From Diplolepis rosae (Eukaryota; Arthropoda; Insecta; Hymenoptera; Diplolepididae), in assembly GCA_030998225.1 (NCBI GenBank), contig JAPYXD010000726.1, positions 186,001-250,000 on the forward strand: 64,000 bases of DNA, written 5' to 3'. The translations under genes and the position numbers were made by a program. Positions 20,850-32,569 of the stretch are shown one piece after another. The notes beneath the pieces were generated by a model. That model was given only the letters and a program-made list of their open reading frames with translations. It was not told where the DNA came from and searched no databases. Each line of letters begins with the position of its first letter. The stretch's first letter is position 1.

Positions 20850-21420
20850 AAACATGTTTAAAAAATGTACAATAACTATAGTTATATCGTAATACTATTA
20901 ATAGATAAAGTACACAATAAGACCTGCGAAGTGCTTACTTACACTATATCGCTATACAGTACCGCTCACTGCGCGGCAGCTGAAAGCAAAATTCCTCTTA
21001 TAAGTCCAATAGCAATTTTCGCCCCAATTTCTACCTTGGATGATTTTGAAGGTAAAGAATAAAACTCTTTATTTAAAAAATGTAAGGGGTCGCATTTTTT
21101 AAAAAAACTCAAAAATATGTTTAAAATGGAAAAATGAGCATGAAGTTTTTATCTTATTACAAAATCATTATCTTTATCGGAAAGCTTATAAAAGACTTTT
21201 AAAAAACACTCATAAAAATTAGATTAATCAACTTTAGCAAAAGTTATGATTGATTGAATAACGGCGCGCGTGTTAAAACGTCGAAAATTTGAGCCCCTGT
21301 ATGTTGACGACTCTAACAGAGGTCCACTAGGACAACAATTCAGTGAAGTTTTAAAAATATTAAAGACAATCGATTTTCAGATGGGTAGACTAAGCAAATT
21401 TTTCCGCATATATGATTTCT
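20850..21420 (+). repeat. Dispersed repeat C, copy 1
   Basis: 20850-21060 and 21190-21420 match 58140-58590 in the same order (for example 'caaaagttatgat', 'agcccctg(t/c)atgttgac', 'ccactaggac(a/t)acaattcagt'). 20965-21050 also matches 55752-55860 inverted. No coding frame; identity unknown. Confidence 0.6.
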
Positions 21421-22390
21421 ATTGAATGCTTAAGATTACTTTTTTATTAAAATTATTGCGAAATACTTCGTGAAGTAACAGGTAAATTTTCATAGCCACA
21501 AGCTCTTCTTACAGCAGCAAACTGATTAGGAAGAGAATAGACAGCAGAGGAGCTATTCCCTTGTAGTATAAATTTATTCTTAAATATTTTTATTCATTTA
21601 ATTCTGATAAATTATTATGGCTCATTAACATTAGCACTAGCTTTCCTTGTAACGACGTACCATTCAGGAGAAAATTGAACAATAGAGAACCAGAGTTATC
21701 ACTATTTTTTTAAACACAAATCTCAATTAAAATTTTTTATCGCTAAACCGTGCGTGTCAAACAACAACTTATTTCTATAAGTATTTGACGGTATGTACTT
21801 AAAATCCTAAAAATATATTAATATAATAATAAAAGTATCTATGCTTATCAGGTGTATTTTTGAATATTTCCAAGAAAATGGAAAGTCTTGATAAATGTAT
21901 TAAACAGTAATATAAATGTTAAAATGTTGCTGTTGGTTATTATTTTTAATTATATACAATTTTCATACATATTGTTTAAAAAGGAAGAGTTTTACTTATC
22001 TACAGTAATGTGTAAAATATCGAAATTTCCAAAAAAATTTATGCAATTTTAATGTTCGATAACCGACTTTACTCGGAAATATGTAATCGTTATAGGGGAC
22101 CGTGACGCGCTCGTAAAAGGGAGGCCTTGTTACAGGGAATCTCGTTATAGGGAATCTCGAGTGTAGCTCTTTTTTGTAAGTGCTCTATTTCAGAGGAAAC
22201 TGGTGAAAATGAAGGCCTCACTAATACTTGTTATCAAATAGTACATTGCATAGCAAGGAGGAGAGCGAGGTCTTTTGACGGCAAGAGCCGAAGGCCCGAG
22301 CGAACACGAGTTTCGAAAATATTTCCTGCGCGGTGGAAAGACATCTCCTCCGTAGCATGCATTGAACTTTTTTTGGTAGGGACGCGGAAA
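21421..22390. other. AT-rich intron sequence, no feature recognised
   Basis: No supported coding frame, RNA or paired repeat was seen, apart from the short direct repeat 'cagggaatctcg'/'tagggaatctcg' near 22134-22160. Confidence 0.5.
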
Positions 22391-22550
22391 ATAAATAGCG
22401 TGTTTTCTTGCGTAACGGATTGAGTGCGATCTCTCTTTTTAAGTCGGAGAACTAAGCGCATATAAACAAACGTAAATAAATAACAATAACAGAGCTACCG
22501 GAGCTGTCACCTCATATATCGTCACAAGTGCGAATGTGCATGCGCCTCCA

Positions 22551-23140
22551 TTTCGCTTCTAGTATGTAATATTTGACCTCGTACCCTAACACTACTGTTC
22601 TACTGCGAGGTTATCATTCTCTTTGATAAAGCTCACTGGCACTGTTGTTTCATAAGCAATTTTATATATGCCTCAGCAAAAAAGATTTTAAGCTGCGTTG
22701 CTCATGTTCTCAAATTTTCTAATTCTCTACCGAAAGAAAAAACGAGCGCGGATCTACTCTAAGAGACAGTTAACAGTTAAGTGACGCTTCCGAATTTGAT
22801 ACCTGTAATGGTTGAAGGTCTGATCGCTACAAATGCAGCAAAATACTTCTGGATTATCAATACAACGTCTCCTTGAGGTAGGCATAATTATCAACTGAAT
22901 AAACAATAGCAAAATAAAAGAACAGCTACAAAAAAAAGTAAAGCTACAAATCTAGGTGCCGTGAAATATAAATGCTTCTTTACGGTAGCCGCACAAAATG
23001 GGCGTGTTATACTGCTTACGAATTGAGCGCAACATCTCTCTTTTCAAGCGGCGTACGTGGACCTGCTTATATAATGTTGGACCTCGCAGTAGAACAGTAG
23101 TATTAGGGTACGAGGTCCAACATTACATACTAGAAACGAA
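22551..23140. repeat. 62-bp inverted repeats with an internal hairpin
   Basis: 22551-22612 is the reverse complement of 23079-23140 with few changes. The right arm contains a hairpin (23072-23125) with a perfect 15-bp stem, TAATGTTGGACCTCG / CGAGGTCCAACATTA. Flanking 22395-22470 and 22990-23070 are diverged direct copies. Probably ends of a small transposon. Confidence 0.6.
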
Positions 23141-23318
23141 ATTTTGCAAACCAAAACGATACTGTGCTGTGGCTAGTTGAATCGTCTCCAAGCACACTAT
23201 TAATTTTACGAGCTATCTCCGATGCGTTGGTTCCACAACGAAACTCGTATTCGAAGATTGCACGAATTTTCGACTTAACCATAGTTTTACAAAATATTTT
23301 CCACAAAGTGCTACTCAA
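23130..23318 (-). pseudogene. mariner transposase N-terminus (HTH only)
   Basis: Encodes a mariner-type helix-turn-helix: 'IRAIFEYEFRCGTNASEIARKINSVLG' then 'STVSFWFAKFRF'. It stops at the inverted repeat at 23140, so the catalytic domain is gone. Confidence 0.7.
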
Positions 23319-23365
23319 AGGATAATTGTAAACTTTAAAGCATAGTCAAAAGAAAAATAGTGTAG

Positions 23366-23551
<186 letters not shown>

Positions 23552-24126
23552 TAAGTATTAAATTATTAAAAGCAAAGTTCTAAAAGCTTTAAAGGCACTT
23601 TCATTTTACTTTAGTTTGGCAGCTTTTATTAATTTATTTTATCAAACGTTTTGTGTAAGAAATAAATTAATAATTGTGGAGATAAAAAAAAATGATATAT
23701 GTAGATGCATCTTAAAATATGATATAAAATTTATAAACGATAAACACCTGAATTTGTGACGAATCATCTGACGGAATATCTTTACAAAACATTTTTTTTC
23801 GCGAAAAATAAATATTCTAAGATCAGGTAACATTTGAAAACAATAGGAGCAATATATAAAAACTCTCATGGTTTTCACCGTGCTTTGAAAAAGAGTTCCG
23901 AGGCTTAGTGTGTATGTGTGAGCTCAGCATGAAATTGACAGAACTAAATTAAAACTTCAACAGGACGAAAGATTGAAATTCATGAAGGTCAACAGATTTT
24001 GGAGCAGTGAATGATAAAAATAATTTGTGCTATGAAGAGTGCGCCAATTCAAAAGATTAAACTACAGATGGTGAAAGTACGATTGCCACTAGACGTGTTG
24101 GGAAAAAAACGTGTTTCACTCGTGGG

Positions 24127-24349
24127 AATCATCTCGGTCGTCAGTTGATGTTGATGGTCGTCCGGGGCGTTCCAAGTCATCAACACGTTCTCTGTCTTCT
24201 TTAAAGTCATTGTACCAGTTATAAACATTTTTCTGTCACATGGTCAAATCACCGAAGGCCTTCTGCTACATTTTGAACGTTTCCGCGACTGAAATTTCAT
24301 CCCGCAAATAAAATTTAATAGCACTTCTTTGCTCAACAAATTCAGACAT
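24127..24349 (-). pseudogene. mariner transposase N-terminal fragment
   Basis: Starts ATG at 24349 and encodes 'SEFVEQRSAIKFYLRDEISVAETFKM', then 'QKNVYNWYNDFKEDRERVDD' and 'RPGRPSTSTDD', the mariner HTH and linker. It has in-frame TAG and TGA. A different mariner lineage from the 40.7 and 61 kb copies. The catalytic domain is absent. 23560-24126 otherwise holds nothing recognised. Confidence 0.8.
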
Positions 24350-24419
24350 TGTAAAAATCGAAAAAATCACTTTTATAAGTATAAGAGAAGGCGGCCCTTC
24401 TGGTATTTTGTATTTTAGG

Positions 24420-24947
24420 ATGTCTAGTAGGAAAATATAAATTCATTTCAAATTCCTTTGAAATAAAAATTTATTGATTTCCATTTAAGTCAACGTTTTG
24501 ACTGATGTCTCAGTCCTTTTCAAGACTAAAAAATAATTACATGGATTATATATATATTTGAAAAGAAACGATATAAACAGTCCAAAGGTTATGGTAGAAA
24601 AACATTAGAAATTTTGTTACCTTATATAAATTTGATTTGTGGAAATAAATTTAAAACTGAGATTCACATATTAAAAAACATTCTGTTCCATTAAAAATTC
24701 GTTGAGATAAAAACATTGGTTGTGTTTGTTAAAAATTAATAATTTATGGCATTGTATATTAATTAAAATATTTTTGTGACTCCATTCGATTTACTCAAAA
24801 GATACAAAGCTCCAATAGATTGAGTATGGTATTTGTCAGTTGATATTTATCATTTCAAAATTTGTCAACTTGACATTTAAGAGGTTCAGATTAGTTCAAG
24901 TGGTTTAAATTCTAAAAAATTAACAATATTATTCAGTATAAGAGATT
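24420..24947 (-). mobile_element. 3' end of a Penelope-like element
   Basis: Non-coding AT-rich tail continuing the Penelope RT on the minus strand. On that strand, 24535-24490 has 'gtcttgaaaaggactgagac' followed by 'atcagtcaaaacgttgac': a GACTG/CAGTC stem between a degenerate hammerhead-like core and AAAACGTT, the pattern typical of Penelope-type termini. Confidence 0.5.
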
Positions 24948-25597
24948 AACGCGTACCTGAGGCGCTTTAAGAAGAGAGACGAGGAGACGTGTTGCTACTG
25001 CGATTCCCCGGTGGATAACGCAGAGCACGCACTCTTCGTCTGCGCAAAATGGGGTGTGGCTAGGGAGGTCTTCGGTCAGGCGGTGGGTTCCGAACTTACT
25101 CCTGACACGATGGTCCCCCTCATGCTCCAGTCTGAACGGTTCTGGACGCTCATCGAGTCATTCGTCACACTTGTGATGAAGACGAGAGAACTTGATGGGC
25201 GTCGGGAGCGAAACAACGGGGAGGGCCAGTAGAAATCGCATCGGGGCCTGCACCCGCGGTCCTGCGTCTCGGGTAGACTTGACTGTCCGCGTCGTTCGGG
25301 GGAGGAATCTGTTTGTTTCTCCCCTGGGTGGCGCGGCTAGTCGGTTATCCTAGTGGGCGGTTGGCCGCAAGTGGAAGTTCCGAGCGAACGGATGACGGAA
25401 GAGTCGTACGCGACTTTAATGGAACCAACCACCCGTGAAGTTTAAAGCCGAAAGGCGGTTCCGCGGGTGGTGTATTGGTTCGAGAGAGGGGTTTTTTTGG
25501 TTTTAACAGGTATGCCTAGACCCGTCCTAGGAGAGTCCTGTACAACGTCTATAAAAGATTTTGCCATTTTTCCTCACCAAAAAAAAAAAAAAAAAAA
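24948..25597 (+). mobile_element. 5'-truncated R1-clade LINE tail with poly(A)
   Basis: Matches, inverted, the 3' end of the LINE at 26827-27520: C-terminal ORF2 with an intact zinc finger (CCYCDSPVDNAEHALFVCAKW, in the + frame from about 24960), stop at 25230, 3' UTR, then a run of A (about 25578-25597). It interrupts the Penelope element right after the start of its GIY-YIG region. Confidence 0.85.
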
Positions 25598-25604
25598 TGT
25601 AAAT

Positions 25605-26700
25605 ACTATTGCATTGTATGCATTTAATTTCATAAACTAAATTATATTTAAATTTTTTTGGTGTTGGTGTTTTAGCAGATGTTAAAATTTTTTTCTGAAT
25701 AGTTTTGTCGTACGTAAAAATAATTTTTAAATTTGAATTTTTAAAGATTCTGTAAAATTGTTCTTGAAAATTATTTATAAATGGTAGAGTAATAACTTTT
25801 TTCAAATCTTTAGGTTCAAATGTTTCATCTATGTTTCTATTGTGATATTTAGTACGTATTACAGATTTGTATCGAAAGGCAATTTTTTCATTTAATAAAG
25901 TAATAGGATATCCATTTTTAATTAAAGTTTCTTTAGCCAAATTTAAATTCTCATTATGATATTTTTCATGTGATAGAAGGATAGCTCTATCAGTTAATGA
26001 ATATATAATACCAATTTTGTTTGCTAAGCTATGATTGGAGTAAAAATTCAAATAGCGTCCAGACCAAATTGGTTTTCTGTACCAGTTTGTGATAATTTTA
26101 TTATTTTAAATTTTAAATTAATATCAAGGAAGTTAATACTATTATTGATTGAAATTTCTTTTGTAAAAACTAGATTTGGATGTATATTGTTAAATCTATG
26201 AAGATTATCATTTATTTTATTTTTTGGTAGGCATATCATCAACAAAATCGGTTGAATATTAGTTGAGTTTCAGCAATTTTAGTTCCAAACGGCATTTATT
26301 TTCGAAGGTATTTATTTTATTTTTTGGTAGGCATATCATCATATCATCTATGTAGCGAAAGTAAAATTTTATATAATAATCTAATTCATTTATAATTTTA
26401 ATTTCTGCTTCTTCCATAACGATATTAGCCAAAGTGGCTGAAAGAGGTGAACCCATAGGAAGGCCGTTAATCTGTTTGTAGATAATATTATCATAATTAC
26501 AATAAGCGGAGTTTAAACATAGTAATAATGCTTTATTAAAATCTTTATAATTTAAAAAAGTATGTTGTTTAACAATCTTCCATCTACTTTTGATAGATTT
26601 CACAACCAAATCCCAGGTAATGTTAGTATACATGGATACAATATCTAATGAAAAAATTTTCGAATAATATGATATTATAATTATTATTTATTAATTTATC
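25605..26700 (-). pseudogene. Penelope-like reverse transcriptase
   Basis: Minus-strand frames 26690-26259, 26245-26048 and 26051-25527 give the Penelope RT in order: 'FSLDIVSMYTNITW', 'QINGLPMGSPLSATLANIVMEE', catalytic 'FRYIDDMMIC', 'INFLDINLKF', the 'SNHSLANKIGIIYSLTDRAI' thumb, and 'NLVYEIKCIQCNSIYI', the start of a GIY-YIG endonuclease. The YIDD aspartates are intact. The endonuclease is cut at its first strand by the LINE insertion, and the true frame ends there; the extra C-terminal residues of the last frame come from poly(T) and LINE sequence. A 30-bp segment is duplicated at 26211-26240 and 26308-26337, breaking the frame after YIDD. Confidence 0.85.
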
Positions 26701-27197
26701 AGCAGCGGTTGGAAATCAATCAATTTTTTTTCGACATGCGAGGAAGCTTTTTCCTATTGTAGCTAGGAAAAAATTCCAGCGGAGGAGTTGGTGAGAATCG
26801 TTTGAAAAAGTTTTTGGGAAAAAGTAGTTTTTTTTTTTTTTTTTTTTTTGTGAGGAGGAAAAATGGCAAAATCTTTTATAGACGTTGTACAGGACTCTCC
26901 TAGGACGGGTCTAGGCATACCTCTTAAAACCAAAAAACCCCCTCTCTCGAACCAATACACCACCCGCGGAACCGCCATTCGGCTTTAAACTTCACGGGTG
27001 GTTGGTTCCATTAAAGTCGCGTACGACTCTTCCGTCATCCGTTCGCTCGGAACTTCCACTTGCGGCCAACCGCCCACTAGGATAACCGACTAGCCGCGCC
27101 ACCCAGGGGAGAAACAAACAGATTCCTCCCCCGAACGACGCGGACAGTCAAGTCTACCCGAGACGCAGGACCGCGGGTGCAGGTCCCGATGCGATTT

Positions 27198-29189
27198 CTA
27201 CTGGCCCTCCCCGTTGTTTCGCTCTCGACGCCCATCAAGTTCTCTCGTCTTCATCACAAGTGTGACGAATGACTCGATGAGCGTCCAGAACCGTTCAGAC
27301 TGGAGCATGAGAGGGACCATCGTGTCAGGAGTAAGTTCAGAAACCACCGCCTGACCGAGGATTTCCCTAGCCACACCCCATTTTGCGAAGACGAAGAGTG
27401 CGTGCTCTGCGTTATCCACCGGGAAATCGCAGTAGCAACACGTCTCCTCGTCTCTCATCTTAAAGCGCCTCAGGTACGCGTTAAAGCAGCCATGGCCCGA
27501 GAGCGCTTGCGCCAAGTAAAAGCCGACTTCCCCGTGCTTTCTGTTCAGCCAGGTGGCGAGCTCCGGGATCAGGCGGTAGGTCCATCTCCCTGTCTGCTCA
27601 CCATGCTATCTCATCTGCCATTTCTCGACGAGTCTGCGCCTTCCATCCTTGCGAATGGCCTCCTTCGCGCGAGCGATTTCCTGCAGGTCGGCGCAGGTAA
27701 GCTCCTTGCGAAGCTGTAAGGTCTCTTTCCTTTCCTCCGCCAATAAATCTATTGGCGGGACGCTCGCCAGGACCAGCGCAGCGCTCGTCGAGATAGTTCT
27801 ATATGCCGAAACTATTCTCAGCGTGACAGGTCTCTGCGCCGAGAACAGCTTCTTCTGGATAGCATGGTTTTGCAAGGCATTGGCCCAGACCGGAGCTGCA
27901 TAAAGCAGCTTCGAATGGACCACGCTCGCCACCAATCTTCTTTTCGCTTCCCTGGGTCCACCAATGTTTGGCATAAGCCGGGCCAAATTCGCTCCACATT
28001 GGATGGCTTTGGCAGCTGCGATCTTTAGGTGTTCGCCAAAGCTAAGCCTACGATCCAGCTGCACCCCCAGGTACTTAATGCTCGTTTTCCACTCGACTTC
28101 ATGCTCTCCGAGAACGATCCTCGGATATTGGAAGGATCTCCTGTCCGTAACGAGCAAAGCCTCGGTTTTCTCAGGGGCCATTTTAAGGCCTCTGCTATCA
28201 AACGAGCGCTTTGCTCGCCACAGACTTTCATTGGTCCTCAGCTCCAGGATTCTGACGTCGTCAGCGGCGCACACGACAAGTGCGTCATTTGCGAAGCCGA
28301 CGATGCTCGTTCCAGCAGGTAGGTCCATGCGCAGAAAGTCATCGTACATGACGTTCCAAACGAGTGGACCCACCCGCGACCCTTGAGGAGCGCCACATGT
28401 CATCTCTTCTTGAAGAGACCATTTGTCGCCCTCCTATATCACCCACCTGTCGCTCAGATAGTCATCTATCATTCGCACAGAATCCCTTACGCTTACCAGT
28501 TCCTTTTCTTGCATTTGTGGCGATGTTAACCACAGCTTGGATGGCGTCCACAGTGGACCTGCCTTTCCTTAATCCGAACTGATTTTCCGAGAGCCCGTTC
28601 TCCCCGACCAAGAGAGCCTGAAGCCGTTGTAGAATCTACTCCTCCAGAAGCTTCCCCATCGTATCCAATAAGCATATTGGTCTATACGACGAGGAGGATC
28701 TTCTAGGAGGATCTCCGGGTATGCCCCGATCACCTCTTTGAGGATCTCGTTCGGCACCCCGTCGATACCCGGCGCTGTATTTGCCTTAAGCCTTCCACCC
28801 GCTCTCTTTAGTTCTTCGAGAGTGAAGAGTTCCTCGCGCCGGACCACGCAGGAACTTCGGTCCTGTCTTTGGACGGGCTCCACGTGTGGGAACAAGCTTC
28901 GCACAATGTACTTGACTCGATCGGGATTATCCAGGCCTGGGGTCTTTCTTCTAGCCACCAATCTCTTGGTGACTATTTTGATGGCGAGACCCCATGGGTC
29001 CTTCGCGACCTCACCGATCAAGTCCTTCCAGCATTGAAGTCGGCTTTTCTTTATGCCTCGCCTCAAAGCTGTTTCTGCCCCTTCCCATGCCTCGTGCAGC
29101 GTAGCATCCCCCTTTGAACGGGTGAATTTTCGCCGCGCTACGAGGCATTCTCGACGTAGGGCTGCCAACTGGTCGTTCCACCAGTACAT
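27198..29189 (-). pseudogene. LINE ORF2, reverse transcriptase and C-terminal part
   Basis: Carries 'RLKANTAPGIDGVPNEIL' (RT motif 1-2), 'MTCGAPQGSRVGPLVWNVMYD', and the catalytic box, which reads 'GFANDALVV' where FADD is expected, so one catalytic Asp is Asn. Then the thumb ('KYLGVQLDRRLSF') and a C-terminal zinc finger (CCYCDFPVDNAEH). The frame shifts near 29190, 28570, 28400 and 27600. The last frame ends in a stop at 27198. RT is therefore inactive in this copy. Confidence 0.85.
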
Positions 29190-29201
29190 CGAACTCTTGG
29201 C

Positions 29202-30149
29202 TTACCTGCGCTTACGGCGAGGCATCGAGTAGTCACAAGCCGCGACCACCTTCTGCCTCACCGAGCGCACAGTAGCTTCAAGCGACCCAGCAGGGCAGAC
29301 CCATCCAAGATCATCGATGAGCCTGGTTTCTTCGAGGTGTTCGCGAAGTCTTTCCCTGCTGAGTCGTCTCGTGTTCCAGGAGGGGCTCCTTCCTTCGCCG
29401 CCCCTACCCTTTTCCACTGCTTGACACCCTTGTTCTAGACTAAATTCGATGCACCGGTGGTCACTCAAGGTTATTATCTCGAGGACCGACCAGTCGCTTA
29501 TCCTTGAAGCGAGGCGAGGTGCGGCAATCGTGAGGTCAATTATTGACCCTCCCGCTCCTCGTCTGAACGTGAAATCCCCGCCCTGATTCAAGACGATCAG
29601 GTCGTTCCTAGCGACCATCTCGCCAACCAAGATTCCCCTCCTATATAGGCGGGCCTCACCCCACTCGGGCGACTTACTATTAAAGTCGCCCGCGATAAGG
29701 GACCGCCCACTAGCCTCTCTGATGCTTTCTTCAAGGAGGAGGATCTGGTTCTCAAAGATCTCGAAACGATCGTTGGGAGAGAAGTAGCAGCTGTACACAC
29801 GTACTTCCGCCACCTTAACCCAAACGAACCCCGCGTTGGTCTCCAGGAAATCCCCGACGCCCAAATCAGGGTTACAAACAAGGATGCCGGCCCTCCTTGA
29901 TGCATCCTGATACCAAGCAGAGTTTCCGGACCACTTGTACTGCTCACTAATGAGCAGCACATCGGCCCCCTTCTCCCTGGCAGTCTGCATCAGGAGGTCC
30001 TGGGCATCCCTCCTCCTTCCGAGGTTGAGCTGCAGGAACTTTAATTCCTGCCTCTCAACCTCCGAAGCTCTTCCCAGAAGACCGGGCAGGAGCCGCTTCC
30101 TGACACATGGACGACATCTTTGTCGCCCCTGTCTATGCATATCAGGCAC
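29202..30149 (-). pseudogene. LINE ORF2, APE-type endonuclease domain
   Basis: A 315-residue open segment with all blocks of an apurinic-type endonuclease: 'LKFLQLNLGRR', catalytic 'LLISEQY', 'RVYSCYFSPND', 'LIAGDFNSKSPEWG', 'SIIDLTIAAP' and 'ITLSDHRCIEF'. It nicks target DNA to prime reverse transcription. Its start overlaps the end of ORF1. A frameshift after residue 315 separates it from RT. Confidence 0.85.
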
Positions 30150-31375
30150 CTTGGTGGCGCCTTACAACTCCTGGCCAAGTGTCCCGTGGTGCCGCATCTC
30201 CAACAGACGTTTTTTCTGTCGGGATTGCTGCAGCCCCGGGACCCGTGGCCGTACCCAAGGCACCTGAAGCAGCGGGCGACTTCCACATGCCCGCGAATGC
30301 GGCACGCAACCCACCCGATCCTCAGTTTACCTAGCTGAAGCAGACGCGCGGCGTCTGCCTCAGCCAGGCGGATCACTGCAGTCTTCACCCCACCAAAGCG
30401 GGTGAAGAGCCTGCAGGACCCCTCAAAAGCCGGTCTGCCCAGTGCCAAGCACAGGGCAGACACAACCTCCTCTTTTTCAATGGTCTCGTCGAGGTCCCTA
30501 ATTTCGAGGGACCTCGTCGAGACCAGGGCTGAAATTTGCGCCCTATCCCCGACCGCCAGGTCGAGCTCCTTTCGGAAGGCCGAAACGTCTCCCCCCTTTT
30601 TGAGGACCAGAAGGACCTCTTCCTTTCTGGTCCTCCGGATAGACAGGACCTCAAGTCCTGCCCCCCGGGGGTCGACCTTCGCCTTCATTTCCTTCAAGAT
30701 GTCGGCGTAGGAGTGGCCATCCTTCGCCGACACCTTGATGGCGTCGCCCGACATGGCGGGCGTAGAGCGCTTCGACTTAGGAGTGGCGGTGGTCCCCTGC
30801 GCTTTTTGCGCCGGGTCCTCTGCCCTTTTCTCCCTTTTTTCTTCTTTTTTTTCTTTTCTTTTCTTTGTGACCACATGCCAGTCCCCTTCTTTATTTGGGG
30901 GCTGGCTCGTGGCCACCTGGGCATAAGAGGGCGAAGAGGCACCCTTTCCCCTCTTAGGAGTTTTTTCCAGAGGGTTGGAGGGTGCGGATCTCTTTTGCCC
31001 CATCACCTGATGTTTTGGGGTATCTCCCAGAGACGCTGAACGTGGTCTCTGAAAGATCCCCAATTTCCTCATAGCAGGGTGAGATTCCATTTTCTTCTGG
31101 ATTTTCACCCCGCTCTCCAGGAGGCACTTGTGGGTGTTGAGCATACCGCTCAACACCTCAGTTGCCTCGTTCACCGAGTCTTTAACGAAGCCAGGGTTAT
31201 TCCTTGTCACACCCTGTTGGATAGCGCTGAGGGCCCTGGCTAATTTTTCCATTTTGTCATTTTGCTCCTTCAGGAGCTGAAGGACGTCTTGCCATCCCTC
31301 AGCCCCTGGAGGAGTGTGTGAGTGCGCATCTAGCGCCTTCACCTCTTTATCTCCTTCATTTTTTTTAGAATGCAT
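30041..31375 (-). CDS. LINE ORF1, Gag-like RNA-binding protein, intact
   Basis: A 444-residue ATG-started frame without interruption. N-terminal half is charged, with a coiled-coil-like stretch (about residues 25-65) and Lys/Glu-rich region (about 165-205). C-terminal half has an RNA-binding-like domain (about 240-360) and three zinc knuckles: CFRCLGYGHGSRGC, CWRCGTTGHLARSC and a longer CLIC...H...C. R1-clade ORF1 proteins coat element RNA and carry it to chromatin. The only retrotransposon frame in the window that looks complete. Confidence 0.85.
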   Translation of the reverse strand: MHSKKNEGDKEVKALDAHSHTPPGAEGWQDVLQLLKEQNDKMEKLARALSAIQQGVTRNNPGFVKDSVNEATEVLSGMLNTHKCLLESGVKIQKKMESHPAMRKLGIFQRPRSASLGDTPKHQVMGQKRSAPSNPLEKTPKRGKGASSPSYAQVATSQPPNKEGDWHVVTKKRKEKKEEKREKRAEDPAQKAQGTTATPKSKRSTPAMSGDAIKVSAKDGHSYADILKEMKAKVDPRGAGLEVLSIRRTRKEEVLLVLKKGGDVSAFRKELDLAVGDRAQISALVSTRSLEIRDLDETIEKEEVVSALCLALGRPAFEGSCRLFTRFGGVKTAVIRLAEADAARLLQLGKLRIGWVACRIRGHVEVARCFRCLGYGHGSRGCSNPDRKNVCWRCGTTGHLARSCKAPPRCLICIDRGDKDVVHVSGSGSCPVFWEELRRLRGRN

Positions 31376-32560
31376 ATCTAATACCGTCGTGTCTTAAGAC
31401 GGTTCGCCCATCATGGGAGCCCTACCGCAGTAGGGCTACTATCCCCGCCTGTATAGATCTCTAGTTATGTGCGCCGAAACCGAGAAGCGGCTTATCGGAT
31501 GCTCGATCCTATCAGCACATTTAAATGAGTCTTGAAAAAGGTTACGGGATAGGCCCGCGCCATAATGGTGCAAAAGGTTTAACGTCACCCCTATCGAGCG
31601 AGCGGTGCCGGGTCCGCCCCGACACCTGACCCGGACTTCAGGCTAGACGATGTGCGATTTATCCTATGCAGCGTCGGATATAAGGAAATACTGACCAGGT
31701 AATCCTTCATTCCTGCGCCCGGACGTCCATGATTTCAACCCCGAAATTGGCTCCAGACAGCAGAAACGTGAGCGGTTTTCCCAATTTAACATGTGGTTTC
31801 ACGGGATCTTTGCCCTTCGCGGCTTAGCACCGGAGGGACTTACATTTACCCATATTACTTCCACAGAGGTGAGGTACTGACATCGCGTCCTACCCTGGTC
31901 GAGAGGCTACTACTCCTCCCTTGGCTAGTCTAACGGGAATATCCACCAGGCGCCGGCCGCAGCCCCATTCACTCAGCATCCCATTCATTCTGGTGTGTGT
32001 GGGTGTCGGTGTCGTGCATGTGATTGTGGTGTGACCGCAAGAGCGCACGCGGGAAGTTCAGCGTCATCGCCGCATACGCATTTGGGGCGATACCCCGATT
32101 AAGGGGCCCCCCGCATTCACTCCGTGCTCGTTCATTCGGCATCAAGAGACCTGTTCAAGGTCCCCCGATGCTTTCGCTCCACACCGCGTCCTCACGCGCT
32201 TGAAAGTCGCAGAACAACCGTCGTGGCACGTGCGCCCGGCAGGCCCATCACTAGGGAAAAGCCTGTCTATGAGGCTCCCTTGGCGGCCATCCTGACGGCG
32301 ACAGCCCTACTGCTGGCAGAGTCCTTGCGGCTACTATCTTGGTGGGCTGCAGGACGCGTCTGCTCCGTGCTTGGACTCATGCATTCACCTCGGCGAGACC
32401 CTGCCCGCCCGCAAAACGCTCTCTCGGTTGTTAGGTGTGTTGTTTTCAGTGTCTCTGTAATGTGTTGTGTCATATTGCTGTCTGTGTGCCCCCTCCTCCT
32501 TTCTCATCCGGGCTTGGGACCGGCAATGGCGGAGTTGAAAAAGTGATGTTGGTTGGAGCA
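31376..32560 (-). promoter_or_regulatory. LINE 5' untranslated region
   Basis: GC-rich, no convincing frame; precedes ORF1 and would hold an internal promoter if the element followed R1 practice. The open frames on the + strand here look like composition artefacts. Confidence 0.5.
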
Positions 32561-32569
32561 ATACTTGAT

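Larger units (their letters stand above)
26827..32560 (-). mobile_element. R1-clade LINE, full-length layout
   Basis: Minus strand: GC-rich 5' region (32560-31376), ORF1 (31375-30041), ORF2 (30149-27198), 3' UTR (27197-26850) and poly(A) seen as a T run (26827-26849). ORF1 and ORF2 overlap by 109 bp in different frames, as in R1-type elements. Base composition is far more GC-rich than its surroundings, indicating a recent arrival. It appears to have landed inside the Penelope element. The 5' end is approximate. Confidence 0.85.

Noticed and set aside
27402..31039. Many + strand frames opposite the LINE
   Set aside because: Shadows of the GC-rich ORF1/ORF2 coding strand; no codon pattern or domain of their own.
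32124..32546. 140-residue + frame in the GC-rich LINE 5' region
   Set aside because: Open because of base composition; no recognisable domain; lies in the LINE untranslated region.
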